Shown piece after piece: positions 6,501 to 6,874 of a DNA stretch of 6,874 nucleotides. The stretch covers positions 1 through 6,874 of the forward strand of contig JAVEEH010000184.1 in NCBI GenBank assembly GCA_030840545.1, written 5' to 3'. A program made the position numbers and the translations under genes. The notes under the pieces are model-generated. The model was not told the DNA's origin, ran no database searches, and worked only from the letters and a program-made list of their open reading frames with translations. Position 1 is the stretch's first letter. Each line of letters starts with the position of its first letter. The DNA comes from Frankiaceae bacterium. GTDB lineage: Bacteria > Actinomycetota > Actinomycetes > JAFAQI01.

Positions 6501-6874
6501 CCGGCCACGACACCCTCACCCGGGGCAGTCCAGGCGGCCACCGTGCCGGTGACGATGCCGCCGCGCGCTTGCAGGTCGACGCCGAGCTCGGTGCCCAGTG
6601 CGCTGATGCCCTCGATGATGTCGAGGGCGGCGCGGACTGCGCGTTCCGCGTCGTCCTCGCGGGCTGCGGGCACGCCCCACACCGCCATGACCGCGTCACC
6701 AATGAACTTCTCCACGACGCCGCCGAAGCGACCGATGATCGTCCGGGCGGTGTCGAAGTAGCTGCTGAGCAGCTCGCGTACATCCTCGGAGTCGCGGGTC
6801 TCCGACAGCGACGTGAACCCGACCAGGTCCACGAAGAGCACGGACACGACCCGGTTCTCCGAGGAGGGCTGGCC
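3542..6874 (-). CDS. Class III adenylate/guanylate cyclase fused to a P-loop NTPase and TPR-like region (5' end outside window)
   Basis: At least 1110 residues are in frame, open to the right edge. Numbering here takes GTG 6847 as 1, although nine in-frame codons precede it and the usual arginine/valine-rich lead-in to the cyclase domain begins there, so that GTG is almost certainly internal. Residues 1-170 are a class III cyclase domain making cAMP or cGMP: metal Asp7 and Asp51, substrate Lys47, and transition-state Asn120 and Arg124 are present. Residues about 190-440 are an AAA_16/STAND-like NTPase with Walker A GVAGVGKS (220-227) and Walker B-like LAFEDLQWAD (342-351). Residues about 600-1095 are helical, TPR-like repeats for protein binding. 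The end has no LuxR-type DNA-binding domain, and no membrane segment is seen. This architecture is common in actinobacteria; the activating signal is unknown. It is convergent with the GYD gene. Confidence 0.93.
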   Translation of the reverse strand, partial: GQPSSENRVVSVLFVDLVGFTSLSETRDSEDVRELLSSYFDTARTIIGRFGGVVEKFIGDAVMAVWGVPAAREDDAERAVRAALDIIEGISALGTELGVDLQARGGIVTGTVAAWTAPGEGVVAGDSVNTASRVQSVAAAGNVLVDENTRRATSAAIGYVDAGEHQVKGKAEPLHLWRAERVIAAVGGSQRVDGLEARVVGRDADLRLIKELFHQCIDRQSARLVAVVGVAGVGKSRLLWEFDKYVDGLADVVNYHTGRCLSYGDGVAYWALAQMVRQRFNVAEEDSAEVASTRLAEGLAEMIADPVEREFLVPRLGALLGLGGSELGREELFAGWRLLFERLSEQLPVVLAFEDLQWADAGLLDFIDYLLDWAADSPIFVLAFSRPELLDARAGWPAGRRNATSLYLEPLGPAHMAQVLDDLVADLPPALRDRIIERSEGIPLYAVETVRSLIDRDVVVPRDGVYRVVGDVGDLDVPTSLASLIAARIDGLPPETRALLKDLSVLGGSFPMTAVAAVSQLEDDLLQGLLADLLRKEFLSVRRDRLSPDRGQYFFAQSLLRTVAYDMLSKRERKARHLAVAAHLRATFDNDGEDIAEVVAAHYRDALLAAETDPDADEIRREALNTYRRAGRRAMGLGAPETALRIYLSAADLADELDEKLVLREQAADMALQCGRHQETYDLYAALRADLAAAGRRRDWARLAIGEARGHARLGRQVEAIETLQEVMPELEDGDPTPELANSAAWLANFLTQGGRVAEAEPYTTRALIVAQALGLSQPLCQALTTSANALIFSDRFEEALIFCEAAIEISRRNSLFEQELNALITCSDLAMTSDLPQAVELGEAGVAAAQRRGDRYTVTVAASNLLYAQLYLGEWDRVERLIAELFESAGDDRPQAEYLHARLVMLAAWRGDADAARAAVEQLEPLRSSNSVDDVCSIAGMDALLANVEGRHADALRHGMGVVDWMHKQIAVRHESLRIAWVEAMEAALQLGDDGAARDLLARIAELPLGFVPPFLRAMTSRFGARLAVIDGADDDAERHFREAEERLTALGFRYWLARTRLDHAEWLARSGREGAAALEAAAAADFDQLAASAWADRARRLASTPVSA

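Noticed and set aside
6845..6847. GTG 6847 as the start of the cyclase gene
   Set aside because: The frame stays open for nine more codons to the window edge. The Glu-Asn-Arg-Val-Val lead-in typical of this domain precedes the GTG, so it is an internal valine codon.

Overview
The window is very GC-rich throughout, uses GTG starts freely and has strong third-position G/C bias. With the gene families present, this points to a high-GC actinobacterium; I cannot place it further from sequence alone. No plasmid, phage, IS, CRISPR, tRNA or rRNA signal is visible. Coding density is high, and the only sizeable non-coding stretch is a 205-nt divergent promoter/leader region (374-578).

Layout: (1) 1-373, minus strand, the N-terminal third of a class III PLP-dependent aminotransferase, cut by the left window edge just inside its cofactor-binding region. 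(2) 374-578, the divergent intergenic region, holding a perfect 8-bp GC hairpin and a possible RBS-masking leader fold ahead of the helicase. (3) 579-3517, plus strand, three closely spaced co-directional genes: a DEAD-box RNA helicase, a metallo-beta-lactamase-fold hydrolase with a C-terminal winged-helix-like region, and a small GYD-domain protein. The two gaps between them are both 28 nt, so they probably form one transcription unit. (4) 3518-3541, a 24-nt convergent gap; both flanking TAG stops lie in the arms of a 7-bp inverted repeat. (5) 3542-6874, minus strand, a large multidomain signalling protein (class III nucleotidyl cyclase, then a P-loop NTPase, then a TPR-like helical region). 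Its reading frame stays open to the right window edge, so its true start is outside the window.

How the genes may work together: the helicase unwinds RNA, and the MBL protein resembles the MBL plus winged-helix architecture that includes the RNase LACTB2, so an RNA-metabolism link is possible but unproven. The GYD protein has no known function. The cyclase/NTPase/TPR protein is convergent with this cluster and need not be functionally related. I did not find a convincing new system. The points most worth a second look are the helicase leader, the unusual residue at one substrate-recognition position of the cyclase, and the stop-codon inverted repeat.
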